Shown: positions 16,361-25,405 of the stretch, one piece after another
How the letters are laid out: every line of letters begins with the position of its first letter
How positions within the stretch are numbered: position 1 is the first letter of the stretch
Source of the DNA: Saccharibacillus nicotianae
GTDB taxonomy: Bacteria > Bacillota > Bacilli > Paenibacillales > Paenibacillaceae
Direction: 5' to 3'
DNA: 64,000 nucleotides
Assembly: GCF_042681745.1 (NCBI RefSeq)
Contig: NZ_JBHUGF010000010.1
Location: 2,294,001 to 2,358,000, forward strand
Translations under genes and position numbers: made by a program
The notes under the pieces: generated by a model
Seen by the model: only the letters and a program-made list of their open reading frames with translations
The model's database searches: none
Told to the model about the DNA's origin: nothing

Positions 16361-17455
16361 ATGAGAAAAAGTTCAAAGATTGCTAGCTTGCTTACATTAA
16401 TGGTAGTTCTGGTACTCGCTTTAAGTGCTTGCGGCAATGGTGCAGCTAGTAATGATGCGGCTTCTACAGGTTCATCTACAGATCAGCCACTCAAAGGTAA
16501 AAATATTGCTTTAATTATGCGTTTGAACAATGGTACCTTTTCTGCTCAATATGTAGATGGTGTAAAAGATCAAGTAGCGAAATATGGCGGTACAGTCACG
16601 GTTATTACAGCAGATAATGATCTTAGCAAAATGGCATCTGCTTTAGATGCAGCGGTCAATCAAGGTGAATTTGACGGAATTTTGTTAGATCATGGTGATG
16701 CAGGAGCGTTAACAATGGGTGTGCAAAAAGCTGTTCAAGCAAATATTCCTATCGTTGCTTTTGATTCTGCTTTGGATGGTGTGCAAGGTGTTACTAACCT
16801 GGCTCAAAATGATCAAAAAATGGCAGAGTTAACATTAGATCAACTGGCAAAAGATGCAAATGGTAAAGGCAATATCGTCAAAATCTGGGTAGCTGGCTTC
16901 CCTCCGATGGAATCTCGTCAAATTTCATACAAAGCTTTTCAAGCGAAATATCCAGACATTAAAGAAATCGCTGCTTTTGGTACAGCCGATAATGCCCAAC
17001 TTGATGCACAGACTCAGATGGAAGCTATTTTAAAACAATATCCAAACAAAGGCGATATTACAGCCGTCTGGGCAGCATGGGATGAATTTGCTAAAGGAGC
17101 AACCAATGCGATCAAGCAAGCTGGACGTGATGAGATCAAAGTGTATGGTATCGATCTAAGTGATGAAGATTTGACATTGATTCAAGATAAAAATAGTCCG
17201 TGGATCGCTTCTGCTGCTGTTGATCCAACCACTATCGGACGTGTACAAGTTCGTTATTTGTACCAAAGATTCGATGGCAATACCAAAGATGAAAAAGTAG
17301 AATTGGAACCTGTCTATGTACAGCGTGATGATCTACCGAAAGATAAAAAAGTAACAACAGCCGATCTGAATGAATATGTAAAAGGCTGGGGCGAAAGTGA
17401 TCAAGGCAATACAGATAATTTAAAAGCACTTGAAAAATCTGTAGCTGGACAATAA
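16361..17455 (+). CDS. Sugar-type ABC transporter lipoprotein (predicted methylthioribose binding)
   Basis: 364 residues. Lipoprotein signal peptide with lipobox LSACG (Cys24), then a periplasmic-binding-protein fold of the ribose/galactose (RbsB) type. The body shows NIALIMRLNNGTFSAQYVDGVKDQ, GILLDHGDAG and IPIVAFDSAL, typical first-lobe and hinge strands. It captures substrate outside the membrane and delivers it to the permease. The substrate is inferred from the mtnK gene three genes downstream: 5-methylthioribose rather than ribose. A GC-rich hairpin after the gene may give it higher expression than the ATPase, as is common for such operons. Confidence 0.88.
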   Translation: MRKSSKIASLLTLMVVLVLALSACGNGAASNDAASTGSSTDQPLKGKNIALIMRLNNGTFSAQYVDGVKDQVAKYGGTVTVITADNDLSKMASALDAAVNQGEFDGILLDHGDAGALTMGVQKAVQANIPIVAFDSALDGVQGVTNLAQNDQKMAELTLDQLAKDANGKGNIVKIWVAGFPPMESRQISYKAFQAKYPDIKEIAAFGTADNAQLDAQTQMEAILKQYPNKGDITAVWAAWDEFAKGATNAIKQAGRDEIKVYGIDLSDEDLTLIQDKNSPWIASAAVDPTTIGRVQVRYLYQRFDGNTKDEKVELEPVYVQRDDLPKDKKVTTADLNEYVKGWGESDQGNTDNLKALEKSVAGQ

Positions 17456-17490
17456 TTAAATATTTTCATTTCTACTTCACAGTAGACTCT

Positions 17491-17527
17491 AATTCCGGCG
17501 GTTTCTTAGGAGACCGATCCGGATTTT
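17491..17527 (+). terminator. Intercistronic partial terminator/attenuator
   Basis: CCGGCGGT / ACCG-AT-CCGG imperfect stem followed by ATTTTGT, between the binding-protein and ATPase genes. Probably lets only part of the transcripts continue. Confidence 0.5.
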
Positions 17528-17563
17528 GTCTATATGGATCAAGATTCAGAAAGGAAGAATCCG

Positions 17564-19093
17564 ATGACTACTCCTATCGATTCATCATCTGACAGTCTCG
17601 TGATGAGCGGAATCTACAAATCATTTGCTAATGTGCCCGCATTAACTGACGTTGAATTTACAGTGAATAGCGGTGAGATTCATGCTTTACTTGGTGCCAA
17701 TGGTGCAGGTAAAAGTACACTCATGAAAATTTTATCCGGCGCTTATACATCGGATCAGGGTCAGATTGTTATTCATGGTCAGCAAGTTCATATCGATTCA
17801 CCAGCCGCTGCCAAACAAGCCGGGATTCAGTGTGTGTATCAAGAAGTCGATACTTCGCTTATTCCGCAGTTGTCAGTAGCCGAAAATATTTTACTGAGTT
17901 ATCTGACTTCTTCTCAAGGCAGTCCGATTCTACATTGGAAATCCATATACCGGCAAGCAGAAGAAATTTTGCAAAAGCTTGGATTTGCTATTTCAGCCCG
18001 TCAACCGGTGAGCGAATTATCATTAGCCGAAAAGCAATTGGTATTGATTGCACGTATTATGGCTGAACAAGCCAAATTCGTTATTTTCGATGAACCGACA
18101 GCTCCACTTAGTATGGAAGAAGCTGAACGTTTATTTACTATTATGGAAGGCTTAAAGAATCAAGGCATTGGCGTTATTTTCATCTCTCATCGACTACCTG
18201 AAATTTTCAGAGTGTGTGATAAGATCACAGTTATGCGTGATGGCAAAAAAGTAAGCACTGTTCTTACAAAAGATACCAATGCGAATGAAGTTGTACATTC
18301 GATGCTCGGTAGAGCTTTTGCAGAAGAATACCCCAAAACGTTTGTCCCGATTGGTGAGCCTTTACTAACCGTATCTGATCTTGCCGCAGGTCGCTATGTA
18401 CAAGGAGTCGATCTTGATGTTCGGCGCGGTGAAGTGGTTGCTGTAGTGGGTTTAGTCGGAGCAGGCAAAACAGAATTGTCTAAACTCTTATTCGGAGCAG
18501 ATCAACCGGAACGAGGATCTATTCAACTGAATGGTCGCCCTATTCATTCCAAAACCCCTTATCATGCAGTCAATGCTGGCATTGTTCTTGTTCCTGAAGA
18601 ACGTCGCAAAGAAGGGATTCTGGTCAAAGAGTCTGTATTGCATAATTTAAGCTTGCCTTTATTAAAAAAAATCACAAGTCTTGGTATTGTATCCCACTCA
18701 GCCGAAAAACAGCATGCTGATAAATTGATTGGATCACTAGGTATCAAAACATCGTCTGACCAGCAATTAACAGGCTATCTTAGCGGAGGCAATCAACAAA
18801 AAGTAGCCATCGGTAAATGGATGCAGACAGATGCTGAACTATTTATCTTGGACGAACCGACCAAAGGAGTCGATATAGGCGCCAAACGTGATATTTTCAA
18901 AGTAATTGGAGAATTGGCTGCGCAAGGAAAAGGAATATTATATCTCACCTGTGAGTTTGAAGAAGCGATCGGGCTGGCTGATCGTATTCTCGTCATGTGT
19001 GATGGCAAAATCATGAAATCTTTTAACTACGGAGAAGCTTCACAACAAGATTTGTTATACTATGCCAGCGCTGGCCGGGAGGAACTTGTATGA
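17564..19093 (+). CDS. Sugar ABC transporter ATPase (RbsA-like, two nucleotide-binding domains)
   Basis: 509 residues from ATG 17564, which has AAGGAAG 6 nt upstream; the ATG at 17534 lacks a site. Two ABC domains. The first has Walker A GANGAGKST and Walker B VIFDEPTAP. The second has a degenerate Walker A GLVGAGKTE, signature LSGGNQQKV and LFILDEPTKG. In the first domain the signature is degenerate (LSLAEKQ), normal for this CUT2 family, where one site is catalytic. It energises uptake with the permease that overlaps it by 4 nt. Confidence 0.92.
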   Translation: MTTPIDSSSDSLVMSGIYKSFANVPALTDVEFTVNSGEIHALLGANGAGKSTLMKILSGAYTSDQGQIVIHGQQVHIDSPAAAKQAGIQCVYQEVDTSLIPQLSVAENILLSYLTSSQGSPILHWKSIYRQAEEILQKLGFAISARQPVSELSLAEKQLVLIARIMAEQAKFVIFDEPTAPLSMEEAERLFTIMEGLKNQGIGVIFISHRLPEIFRVCDKITVMRDGKKVSTVLTKDTNANEVVHSMLGRAFAEEYPKTFVPIGEPLLTVSDLAAGRYVQGVDLDVRRGEVVAVVGLVGAGKTELSKLLFGADQPERGSIQLNGRPIHSKTPYHAVNAGIVLVPEERRKEGILVKESVLHNLSLPLLKKITSLGIVSHSAEKQHADKLIGSLGIKTSSDQQLTGYLSGGNQQKVAIGKWMQTDAELFILDEPTKGVDIGAKRDIFKVIGELAAQGKGILYLTCEFEEAIGLADRILVMCDGKIMKSFNYGEASQQDLLYYASAGREELV

Positions 19094-20076
19094 ATCACAA
19101 AATCGCTCAGTTTTCGTATCGTTATGGAGCTTTGATCTTTATTGGATTGGTGCTACTATTTTTCTCTATTTATAATCAACACTTTTTCACATATAACAAT
19201 ATCAGTGATATTTTACGTTCAATCTCTATTGTTACATTTGTAGCGATAGGCATTACGATTTCACTAACTGTGGATGGATTCGATCTCTCGGCTGGCTCAA
19301 CGGTATCTCTTACGACTGTAGTAGTAGCAGCGATGATGGTCTGGCACCAGATGCCTTTAGTTTTGGTATTGATTGTTCCTTTGATTATTGGAGCACTGGT
19401 CGGATTATTAAATTCCTTTTTAATTGTCAAAATTCGGATTCCTGATCTTCTAGCAACTCTAGCTGTAATGTATATCGTCAGTGGAATTCATAGAACCTAT
19501 ACCAAAGGCTACTCAATCTACAACAATATGCAATTTCAAGATGGAACCAAAGCGCCTGGTGTGATGTTGGATTCGTTTCTCTGGATTGGACAGGGTAAAT
19601 TATTAGGTGTTCCTTTTCCTGTTATTCTGATGCTAGTTGCAGTGATTGGGATGCACTTATTTTTCAAATATACACGTGGTGGACGGCAAATGATTATGAC
19701 AGGCAGTAATGAAGAAGCTGCACGCTTATCCGGCTTACGTGTGAATCGTGTACGTACACTTGCTTATGTTGCTTCCGGTATCTTTGCAGCAGTAGGAGGG
19801 ATTTTATTCGCGGCTCGTGTAGGTTCCGGTCAGATTGATGCAGGATCATCGATGCAAATGGATGCACTGGCGGCTGTTTTTGTAGGATATTCTGTATTTG
19901 GTGCAGGTCGTCCCAATGTTATCGGTACTTTTTTCGGTGCTGTATTAATGGGAGTACTTGTTAATGGTATGACAATGCTTCATGTGCAGTACTACACCAC
20001 AGATATTATCAAAGGAGCTGTACTTGTTCTCGCTTTGGCAGTAACTTTTGTTCATCGCAAACGACAAAAAGTCTGA
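19090..20076 (+). CDS. Sugar ABC transporter permease (RbsC-like)
   Basis: 328 residues with about nine or ten membrane segments. ISLTVDGFDLSAGSTVSLTTV near residue 57 is the characteristic 'DLSVGS' region of ribose-type permeases. The AVGGILFAARVGSG and DALAAVFVGYSVFGAGRPN segments (about 235-280) are conserved in the family. It overlaps the ATPase gene by ATGA, so the two are translationally coupled. Forms the transmembrane channel of the predicted methylthioribose importer. Confidence 0.9.
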   Translation: MNHKIAQFSYRYGALIFIGLVLLFFSIYNQHFFTYNNISDILRSISIVTFVAIGITISLTVDGFDLSAGSTVSLTTVVVAAMMVWHQMPLVLVLIVPLIIGALVGLLNSFLIVKIRIPDLLATLAVMYIVSGIHRTYTKGYSIYNNMQFQDGTKAPGVMLDSFLWIGQGKLLGVPFPVILMLVAVIGMHLFFKYTRGGRQMIMTGSNEEAARLSGLRVNRVRTLAYVASGIFAAVGGILFAARVGSGQIDAGSSMQMDALAAVFVGYSVFGAGRPNVIGTFFGAVLMGVLVNGMTMLHVQYYTTDIIKGAVLVLALAVTFVHRKRQKV

Positions 20077-20198
20077 GTTAGAGCTATTGAAGTGATATAG
20101 CATGATTTAGGTTTATATGAAACTGAATTGATCTAGATTGATTTTATTGTATTCATTATTAATGACTATACTTTTTATTTCAAAGGAGGATCTAAAGT

Positions 20199-21407
20199 AT
20201 GACACGCTCTGAACCATCTTATGAAGCGTTAACAGAAACAACAGCAATCGCTCTTGCCAAAACATTAGAACTTTTCAATGCAGATGCTGATCTCATCTGT
20301 CATGAGATTGGTGATGGTAATCTGAATATGGTTTTTCGGATCACTGAACCTGCGGCTAAGCGTGGCATTATTATTAAGCAAGCTCTTCCTTATGTGCGTG
20401 TGATTGGTGAAGGATGGCCTTTAACATTGAATCGCGCTGTGATTGAAAGCGAAGCGCTACGACACTTTGCCCAACATGTTCCTCAATATGTACCTGAAAT
20501 TTATTATACCGATCCTACGTATGCGATTACAGTAATGGAAGACTTGTCTCATCTCACGATTGTACGCACTGGATTAGCAAGTGGCTCTACTTATCCACTG
20601 CTGTCTACACATATTGGTGAGTTTTTGGCAAAGACTCTTTTTGCAACGTCCGATTTTGCAATGGAGCCTCAAAATAAACGCGAACTTGCTCTACAATTTC
20701 ATAATCCTGAACTGTGTAAAATTACAGAAAATTTTGTATTTACGTATCCGTTATTTGATCATGAGACAAATGATGTAGAGCCCCTACTACGTCCAATTGC
20801 CGAGCAGATCTGGGGAGATCAAGTACTTTTACTGGAAGCCGCCAAATTAAAACAGACTTTTATTACTCATGCAGAAGCATTGTTACATGGCGATCTGCAT
20901 ACAGGAAGTATTTTTGCGAGTGATGAGGAAACCAAAGTTATCGATCCCGAATTTGCTTTTTACGGGCCGATTGGATTCGATATTGGACTCTTTATCGCTA
21001 ATACATTATTATCTGCTCTTGCTCGTGAAGAAAGTGGACGAGACGCGCTGTTATTCCATATCACTAATGTATGGGATATATTTGTAGATACATTCTCTAC
21101 TCTATGGCAACAGCATAATGTAGAAGATTTTGCACCGATCCAAGGCTATCTAGAATATCAGTTACAACACATTTTTGAAGATGCTGTTGGATTTGCTGGA
21201 AGTGAAATAATGCGCCGCATTTTTGGTTTGGCTCATGCAAGAGATATCGAAGCGATTGTAGAAGATAATCACAGGCTTATTGTTAAGCGCAATGCAGCGG
21301 CGCTAGGACGTGACTTTATCGTTAACCGTTCTTTATACCAGAACCCTGTACAACTCGTACAGGCGCTACAACAGGTCGTTACAGGAGCATCTATCGTCCA
21401 TACGTAA
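20199..21407 (+). CDS. mtnK: S-methyl-5-thioribose kinase
   Basis: 402 residues, the family length. Phosphorylates 5-methylthioribose to the 1-phosphate, the first committed step of methionine salvage in Bacillus. Diagnostic segments are GDGNLNMVFRI (glycine-rich loop), IKQALPYVRVIGEGWPLT, LLHGDLHTGSIFAS (catalytic loop) and VIDPEFAFYGPIGFDIG (metal-binding Asp). AAAGGAGG precedes ATG. It lies 122 nt after the permease on the same strand with no terminator visible between, so it probably belongs to the importer operon. No mtnA partner or S-box leader is present here. Confidence 0.93.
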   Translation: MTRSEPSYEALTETTAIALAKTLELFNADADLICHEIGDGNLNMVFRITEPAAKRGIIIKQALPYVRVIGEGWPLTLNRAVIESEALRHFAQHVPQYVPEIYYTDPTYAITVMEDLSHLTIVRTGLASGSTYPLLSTHIGEFLAKTLFATSDFAMEPQNKRELALQFHNPELCKITENFVFTYPLFDHETNDVEPLLRPIAEQIWGDQVLLLEAAKLKQTFITHAEALLHGDLHTGSIFASDEETKVIDPEFAFYGPIGFDIGLFIANTLLSALAREESGRDALLFHITNVWDIFVDTFSTLWQQHNVEDFAPIQGYLEYQLQHIFEDAVGFAGSEIMRRIFGLAHARDIEAIVEDNHRLIVKRNAAALGRDFIVNRSLYQNPVQLVQALQQVVTGASIVHT

Positions 21408-21517
21408 CTGTATAGGCTTATGAATTTGTTTACTCAAATGAATAATATGTATGAATGATACAAATCAACGATCAACTATTCTCCCAAAGTATAAATTGAA
21501 CTCTACAAACAACAACC

Positions 21518-21561
21518 AAAAAAGCTACCTTCAACTGATATGACATGAAGGTAGCTTTTTT
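21518..21561. terminator. Bidirectional terminator between mtnK and glutamate racemase
   Basis: AAAAAAGCTACCTTCA / TGAAGGTAGCTTTTTT perfect stem. Confidence 0.92.
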
Positions 21562-21599
21562 ATGTACTTTTAGAACTGTAAGATAGTCTACTTATGCTG

Positions 21600-22415
21600 T
21601 TAGACCATACGTGACACTTGCCATAGTACCGGAGTAAGCTTAATCTGCTCTCCTAACCATTGACGAGCAATCTGTTGAAAAATCTCTGCGGTTCCACTAC
21701 AGAAAAATTCATGTACAGGTAATTCTTCTGTAAGAGCAAGCGTTCCTTTGTTATACAAAATCGTACTGATCTCGCGTGCCGTTTCTTCGGCTGAATTAAT
21801 CAATTTCACATCAGATCCGACTGCTGCTTGAATCGCTTCTGTCAGAAATGGATAATGTGTACAACCTAGAATCAGACAATCAATAGGATAGCTGCGCACA
21901 GGTGCTAATACTTGCTGAGCTACCTCATAAGCTTCGTTATCCAAAAACACTCCACGTTCCACCAACGGTACAAAATCAGGACAAGCCTGACTATATACTT
22001 GTACAAAAGGGGATAATTGCTTCAATGCCGCTGAATAAGCTCCACTGTTAATCGTTCCTGATGTACCTATCACACCGATAAAGCCTGTTTTGGTCGCGCT
22101 AATCGCTGCTCGTGATCCTGGATGAATAACACCAATAACGGGTATAGATACTTTTGAACTGATATGTTCCAAAGCTGCTGCCGTTGCGGTGTTGCAAGCA
22201 ATTACTATCATTTTCGGCTGAAAAGTCATCAAGTAATTCACAATTTGCTCGGTGAATTCTTTCACTTCTTCTAGAGAACGAGGGCCGTACGGTGCACGCG
22301 CTGTATCTCCAAAATAAATAATTTTTTCGCGTGGTAGTTGTCGCATCACTTCTTTTGCAACTGTTAATCCTCCCACACCTGAGTCGAATATAGCTATCGG
22401 TTGTTGCACGTACAT
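21600..22415 (-). CDS. murI: Glutamate racemase
   Basis: Makes D-glutamate for peptidoglycan. 271 residues, the standard length. IFDSGVGGLTVAKEVMRQLP at the N-terminus, VIACNTATAAALE with the first catalytic Cys and LILGCTHYPFL with the second Cys-Thr-His are all intact. RIIYFGDTARAPYG-like substrate loop is present (KIIYFGDTARAPYGPRS). Single gene sharing a bidirectional terminator with mtnK. In Bacillus the main isozyme is called RacE; the name cannot be resolved from sequence alone. Confidence 0.95.
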   Translation of the reverse strand: MYVQQPIAIFDSGVGGLTVAKEVMRQLPREKIIYFGDTARAPYGPRSLEEVKEFTEQIVNYLMTFQPKMIVIACNTATAAALEHISSKVSIPVIGVIHPGSRAAISATKTGFIGVIGTSGTINSGAYSAALKQLSPFVQVYSQACPDFVPLVERGVFLDNEAYEVAQQVLAPVRSYPIDCLILGCTHYPFLTEAIQAAVGSDVKLINSAEETAREISTILYNKGTLALTEELPVHEFFCSGTAEIFQQIARQWLGEQIKLTPVLWQVSRMV

Positions 22416-22490
22416 ATCGCTTCCTTTTCGTAAACTGTACCTATTATACCGTATACATGCCAGGTGGCAAGTGAAAGATATAACGTTTAG

Positions 22491-22805
22491 TTAGACGCTA
22501 TAATTCCCTTTCGTTTGTGGCCCTGGTTGGTCAGCTTGTTCTGCTTTGAGCGCAGCTAGTTCTACTTTCACTTCTGCTGTTGCGATATTGATCTGTTCTT
22601 TCCAATCTTTGACTACGCCTACTACTTCTCTGCTTAGTTCTGCCAATTCACGACCTTTAGCGCCTGCAATTCGAGCATTGGTCGAAATATCTGAACGCAG
22701 TTCTCGACCACCTTTGGGAGCTAACAAAAGCGCTGTCGATCCCCCTACTAATAATCCTGTCAAAATACCACATGTTAAGCTTTTAGATTTGTTATAAGTT
22801 GGCAT
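22491..22805 (-). CDS. YtxH-domain protein
   Basis: 104 residues. A short N-terminal basic stretch is followed by a glycine-rich membrane segment GILTGLLVGGSTALLLAPKGGRELR, the exact YtxH-family pattern (TM then APKSGKELR-type motif). A helical, charged C-terminus follows (about 35-95). The family is linked to general stress in Bacillus, but its molecular function is unknown. Single gene in minus orientation upstream of murI. Confidence 0.85.
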   Translation of the reverse strand: MPTYNKSKSLTCGILTGLLVGGSTALLLAPKGGRELRSDISTNARIAGAKGRELAELSREVVGVVKDWKEQINIATAEVKVELAALKAEQADQPGPQTKGNYSV

Positions 22806-22903
22806 CGTTATCTCTCCTTCGTTTCACTTATCTTTTCTATATGTGTATTACCCACACACCGCTTAAAAATCCCACTTGTTCATAGATCATCATAAGATAA
22901 ATC

Positions 22904-22934
22904 AAAAAGCAGACCGATAATCGATCTGCTTTTA
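22904..22934 (-). terminator. Terminator overlapping the end of the SufR-like gene
   Basis: AAAAAGCAGACCGAT / ATCGATCTGCTTTT stem with U-tail on the minus strand. The stop codon of the gene lies inside the 3' arm. Confidence 0.85.
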
Positions 22935-23573
22935 CTTGGAACGTGCTGATGAATTAGATTGAAATTGAATCTGGTATACACAACAACGTCCACCTTTAGC
23001 GATACATTCTGTTCGTTGTACATCAGCTTGTAACAACTGCTCAAATAACTGCTTTTCACATTGACAAGCAATATCGTAGCGATTCGCAATCTGATTGATC
23101 GGACAGTTATATTCATAAATGGTATACTGATTTTCGCTTTGTTGTTCATAACGTGCCATATAACCACCATGATGTTGAATATCAGTCAAAGCAGCCACTC
23201 GTTCTTTGTGATCTTGAGTATCTGCAATACTTTGATAGCGAGATAACAATTTCTGCTTACGCCCTTCAAATAATACAGCTACTGCTTCCTCATCTAACTC
23301 GCTGAGTAGATCCAAAGCCAGTTGATGATAATTATGAGGAAAATGTTCTTCTGCACGTTCACTTAACCGAAAGCGCAAAAACGGTCTGCCTGTTGGAATA
23401 CGTACCGTTTCCGTAATTAATAATCCTTCTTGATCTAACGTATGAATATGACGTCTTACCGCCATCTCTGTAATATTCAATTCCCGTGCTAGCTCAGATA
23501 CACTGAAAGGGCCTTGTGTTTTGAGCATAATCATTATACTGCGCCGGGTCGATGGTTCCTGATGGGACTTCAT
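22932..23573 (-). CDS. SufR-like winged-helix regulator with C-terminal cysteines
   Basis: 213 residues. The N-terminal winged helix-turn-helix (about 10-70) reads GPFSVSELARELNITEMAVRRHIHTL, of the DeoR/ArsR-like type. The C-terminal domain ends with clustered cysteines: YNCPI, CQC, and ECIAKGGRCC. This layout matches SufR-type regulators, in which cysteines hold an iron-sulfur cluster that controls DNA binding. No suf genes are in this window, so the target is unknown. The GGGTCAT hexamer-plus-one recurs at the start codon region and in the hairpin upstream and may be its operator. Confidence 0.75.
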   Translation of the reverse strand: MKSHQEPSTRRSIMIMLKTQGPFSVSELARELNITEMAVRRHIHTLDQEGLLITETVRIPTGRPFLRFRLSERAEEHFPHNYHQLALDLLSELDEEAVAVLFEGRKQKLLSRYQSIADTQDHKERVAALTDIQHHGGYMARYEQQSENQYTIYEYNCPINQIANRYDIACQCEKQLFEQLLQADVQRTECIAKGGRCCVYQIQFQSNSSARSK

Positions 23574-23602
23574 CGTATGACCCCCTTGCTCTAAATTAAA
23601 AT

Positions 23603-23641
23603 AAAAATGACCCGATCCGCTTGGTCAGCGAAAAGGGTCAT
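23603..23641 (-). terminator. Hairpin between the HepT-like and SufR-like genes
   Basis: ATGACCC (23607-23613) pairs with GGGTCAT (23635-23641), and TTTTTATTTT follows on the minus strand. Best read as the terminator of the HepT-like/Dabb transcript. The GGGTCAT repeat near the next start leaves an operator role possible. Confidence 0.6.
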
Positions 23642-23741
23642 ATGATCCCTTTATGGATTAACGCTATTGTAGCGTATCCACTCAGCGATGTAAATTCCAA
23701 AGCTATCTTTTCAAACAAGATATTTACAAATAGATTTCATA

Positions 23742-24215
23742 TTATGTAGACGTAGAAGTACCTGATGCTCTGTCTACATTTACCACTGTTAACGAATCTA
23801 ATTCTTGATCTAGATACGTATGAATCCGTTGACCGAATTCTTTTAAGACCTTCACTAAAGGAGTACTCAGCGGATGAAGTTCAGTGCGATTCCAATCATA
23901 ATACTCTTGCACCAGTGGACGACGCAGACGCACCAATGCAGTCAACATTTCGCCCATCGGTTGATCGATCACTTTTTCGTCACGCATAATATCTACAATA
24001 TCATCGTAACTACTGGCATCACGCATAATAAAACCATCAATCAAATAACTACCAATATCAGTTACACATTCAATCGCTAGATGCAGTGCACGCTCTTGCA
24101 CAAAGCCAGAAGTCAGACTGCTATCCCAATGAGTGGATACTTGTTGTAATGCTTCGCATACATCTTCTAAGGCTACAATTCTCCGTTCAATCTGTTCACG
24201 ATTCACATAGTACAA
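23742..24215 (-). CDS. HepT-like DUF86 protein with altered active-site motif
   Basis: 157 residues. The start is taken as TTG 24215 (MYYVNREQIERR...), 10 nt after AAGGTGG; a GTG at 24224 is too close to that site. The all-helical DUF86 fold includes ERALHLAIECVTDIGSYLIDG and the C-terminal RLRRPLVQEYYDW. HepT toxins use an R-x4-6-H RNase motif in that last segment; here Gln/Tyr occupy the His position. No MntA-type nucleotidyltransferase neighbour exists. So this looks like a stand-alone, probably non-toxic member like Bacillus YutE. Its ribosome binding site overlaps the stop of the upstream Dabb gene, so the two are coupled. Confidence 0.75.
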   Translation of the reverse strand: MYYVNREQIERRIVALEDVCEALQQVSTHWDSSLTSGFVQERALHLAIECVTDIGSYLIDGFIMRDASSYDDIVDIMRDEKVIDQPMGEMLTALVRLRRPLVQEYYDWNRTELHPLSTPLVKVLKEFGQRIHTYLDQELDSLTVVNVDRASGTSTST

Positions 24216-24230
24216 AAGAGTCACACCACC

Positions 24231-24518
24231 TTAGTATTCATAGTCAGCCGCAATAGAACTTTCTCTTACACTATTCATATATTCAATAATTTTTACATGT
24301 TCTGGATGGACTTGATAAGCTTGCAAACCTTCTAATGTCTCAAATGTAGCTGTTAAAGCAACATCATAAGAACGTTCTGTACGCAAAATGTCTGCCCCGA
24401 TTTCCAAAGCGATCAGTGAATCCACTTTACCTTCCAAACTTCTCAATTTGGCGACGGTTTCATTCACAACTTCAGTAGTAGGATTTTTCAACTTAAATAA
24501 GACAATGTGTTTGATCAT
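24231..24518 (-). CDS. Dabb (stress-responsive dimeric A/B barrel) protein
   Basis: 95 residues, starting MIKHIVLFKLK, with YDVALTATFETLEGLQAYQVHPEH in the middle and a VRESSIAADYE end. This is the standard Dabb ferredoxin-like fold, usually homodimeric. Members range from stress proteins to small-molecule-cyclising enzymes; no specific activity can be assigned. First gene of a two-gene unit with the HepT-like protein. Confidence 0.88.
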   Translation of the reverse strand: MIKHIVLFKLKNPTTEVVNETVAKLRSLEGKVDSLIALEIGADILRTERSYDVALTATFETLEGLQAYQVHPEHVKIIEYMNSVRESSIAADYEY

Positions 24519-24592
24519 AACAGAGTAGCTCCTTTATATAGACAATAAGTTTCTTTCTTATCGTATCATAAATGATTAATAGATGCGCTGAT

Positions 24593-24629
24593 AAAAAAAG
24601 CTGACACTCCTAAAGAGTATCAGCTTTTT
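24593..24629 (-). terminator. Terminator of the first L25/Ctc gene
   Basis: AAAAAGCTGACACTC / GAGTATCAGCTTTTT stem with one mismatch, U-tail on the minus strand. Confidence 0.88.
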
Positions 24630-24672
24630 CGTTATACTATACAGTACGCATTCGTACTGATATATGCAAATA

Positions 24673-25326
24673 TTATTCTTTACCTACTTCTGGAACTTCT
24701 TCGCCTTCATCGTTTGTAGCAGCATCAGTAGGTTCTGATTCTTCAGCCGTTGTAGGCTCAAGATCTTCGTCAGCTACACGAGGTACGATAACAGAAGCGA
24801 TGATCTCTTCTTCACTAGATACCAATGTAACGCCAGAAGGCAATTTAACATCGCCAGCAGTTACTCTGTCGCCAATTTCCAATGCGGAAATATCAACTTC
24901 AAGGCTACTTGGCAAGTTTTTAGCCAAACCGCTTACTTCCAATTCTGTTGCTTGGTGTTGTAACACACCACCAGATTTAGTACCAATTGCTTCACCGTGG
25001 AAGTCGATTGGCATCGTTACGTGAATTGGCTTCGTATCAGAAACTTGCATAAAGTCAGCATGCAAAATGCGACCGTCTACACGTTGTACGTCTTTGATAA
25101 GAACTTGTACTTCTTTTCCGCCTTCTACAGCAAGTGAGAACATTTCTGCTCCACCGCGTTTAACGTGAGCAAGAAGTTGTTTGGAATCTACATGTACAGG
25201 AACACTGCCCAAATCTGGACCATATACTACACCTGGAACGCGTCCTTTTAAACGAAGTTCACGCATTTCAGAACGTTTTGAACTTTCTCTTTTTGTAGCT
25301 GTAAGTTTTTCATGACTTGTACTCAT
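24673..25326 (-). CDS. ctc: Ribosomal protein bL25 (Ctc, long form), copy 1
   Basis: 217 residues: an N-terminal 5S rRNA-binding L25 domain (about 5-95; LTATKRESSKRSEMRELRLK, VPGVVYG, ILHADFMQV) and the C-terminal TL5/CTC beta domain (about 100-185). An acidic tail rich in Glu/Asp/Thr follows. In Bacillus, Ctc is a stress-induced L25 homologue under SigB. The AGGAGG site is 8 nt before ATG. A second divergent copy sits at 43937-44557, so this genome carries two L25-family genes within 19 kb. A small hairpin with CCGATT/AATCGG arms lies in its leader. Confidence 0.93.
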   Translation of the reverse strand: MSTSHEKLTATKRESSKRSEMRELRLKGRVPGVVYGPDLGSVPVHVDSKQLLAHVKRGGAEMFSLAVEGGKEVQVLIKDVQRVDGRILHADFMQVSDTKPIHVTMPIDFHGEAIGTKSGGVLQHQATELEVSGLAKNLPSSLEVDISALEIGDRVTAGDVKLPSGVTLVSSEEEIIASVIVPRVADEDLEPTTAEESEPTDAATNDEGEEVPEVGKE

Positions 25327-25381
25327 AAGTATTGGCCTCCTAATAATATAAAACGATTATGTGATTAATTTTAAATGTTGC

Positions 25382-25405
25382 AACCGATTTAGTAAGCAAT
25401 CGGCT
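25382..25405 (-). promoter_or_regulatory. Hairpin in the leader of L25 copy 1
   Basis: AACCGATT (25382-25389) and AATCGG-CT (25398-25405) form a short stem about 60 nt before the start. The leader of L25 copy 2 has a similar hairpin with an AATCGGCT arm (43862-43898). No U-tail here. A shared autoregulatory element is possible but unproven. Confidence 0.35.

Noticed and set aside
22880..23170. 96-residue minus-strand ORF
   Set aside because: Lies inside the SufR-like gene in another frame and through its terminator.
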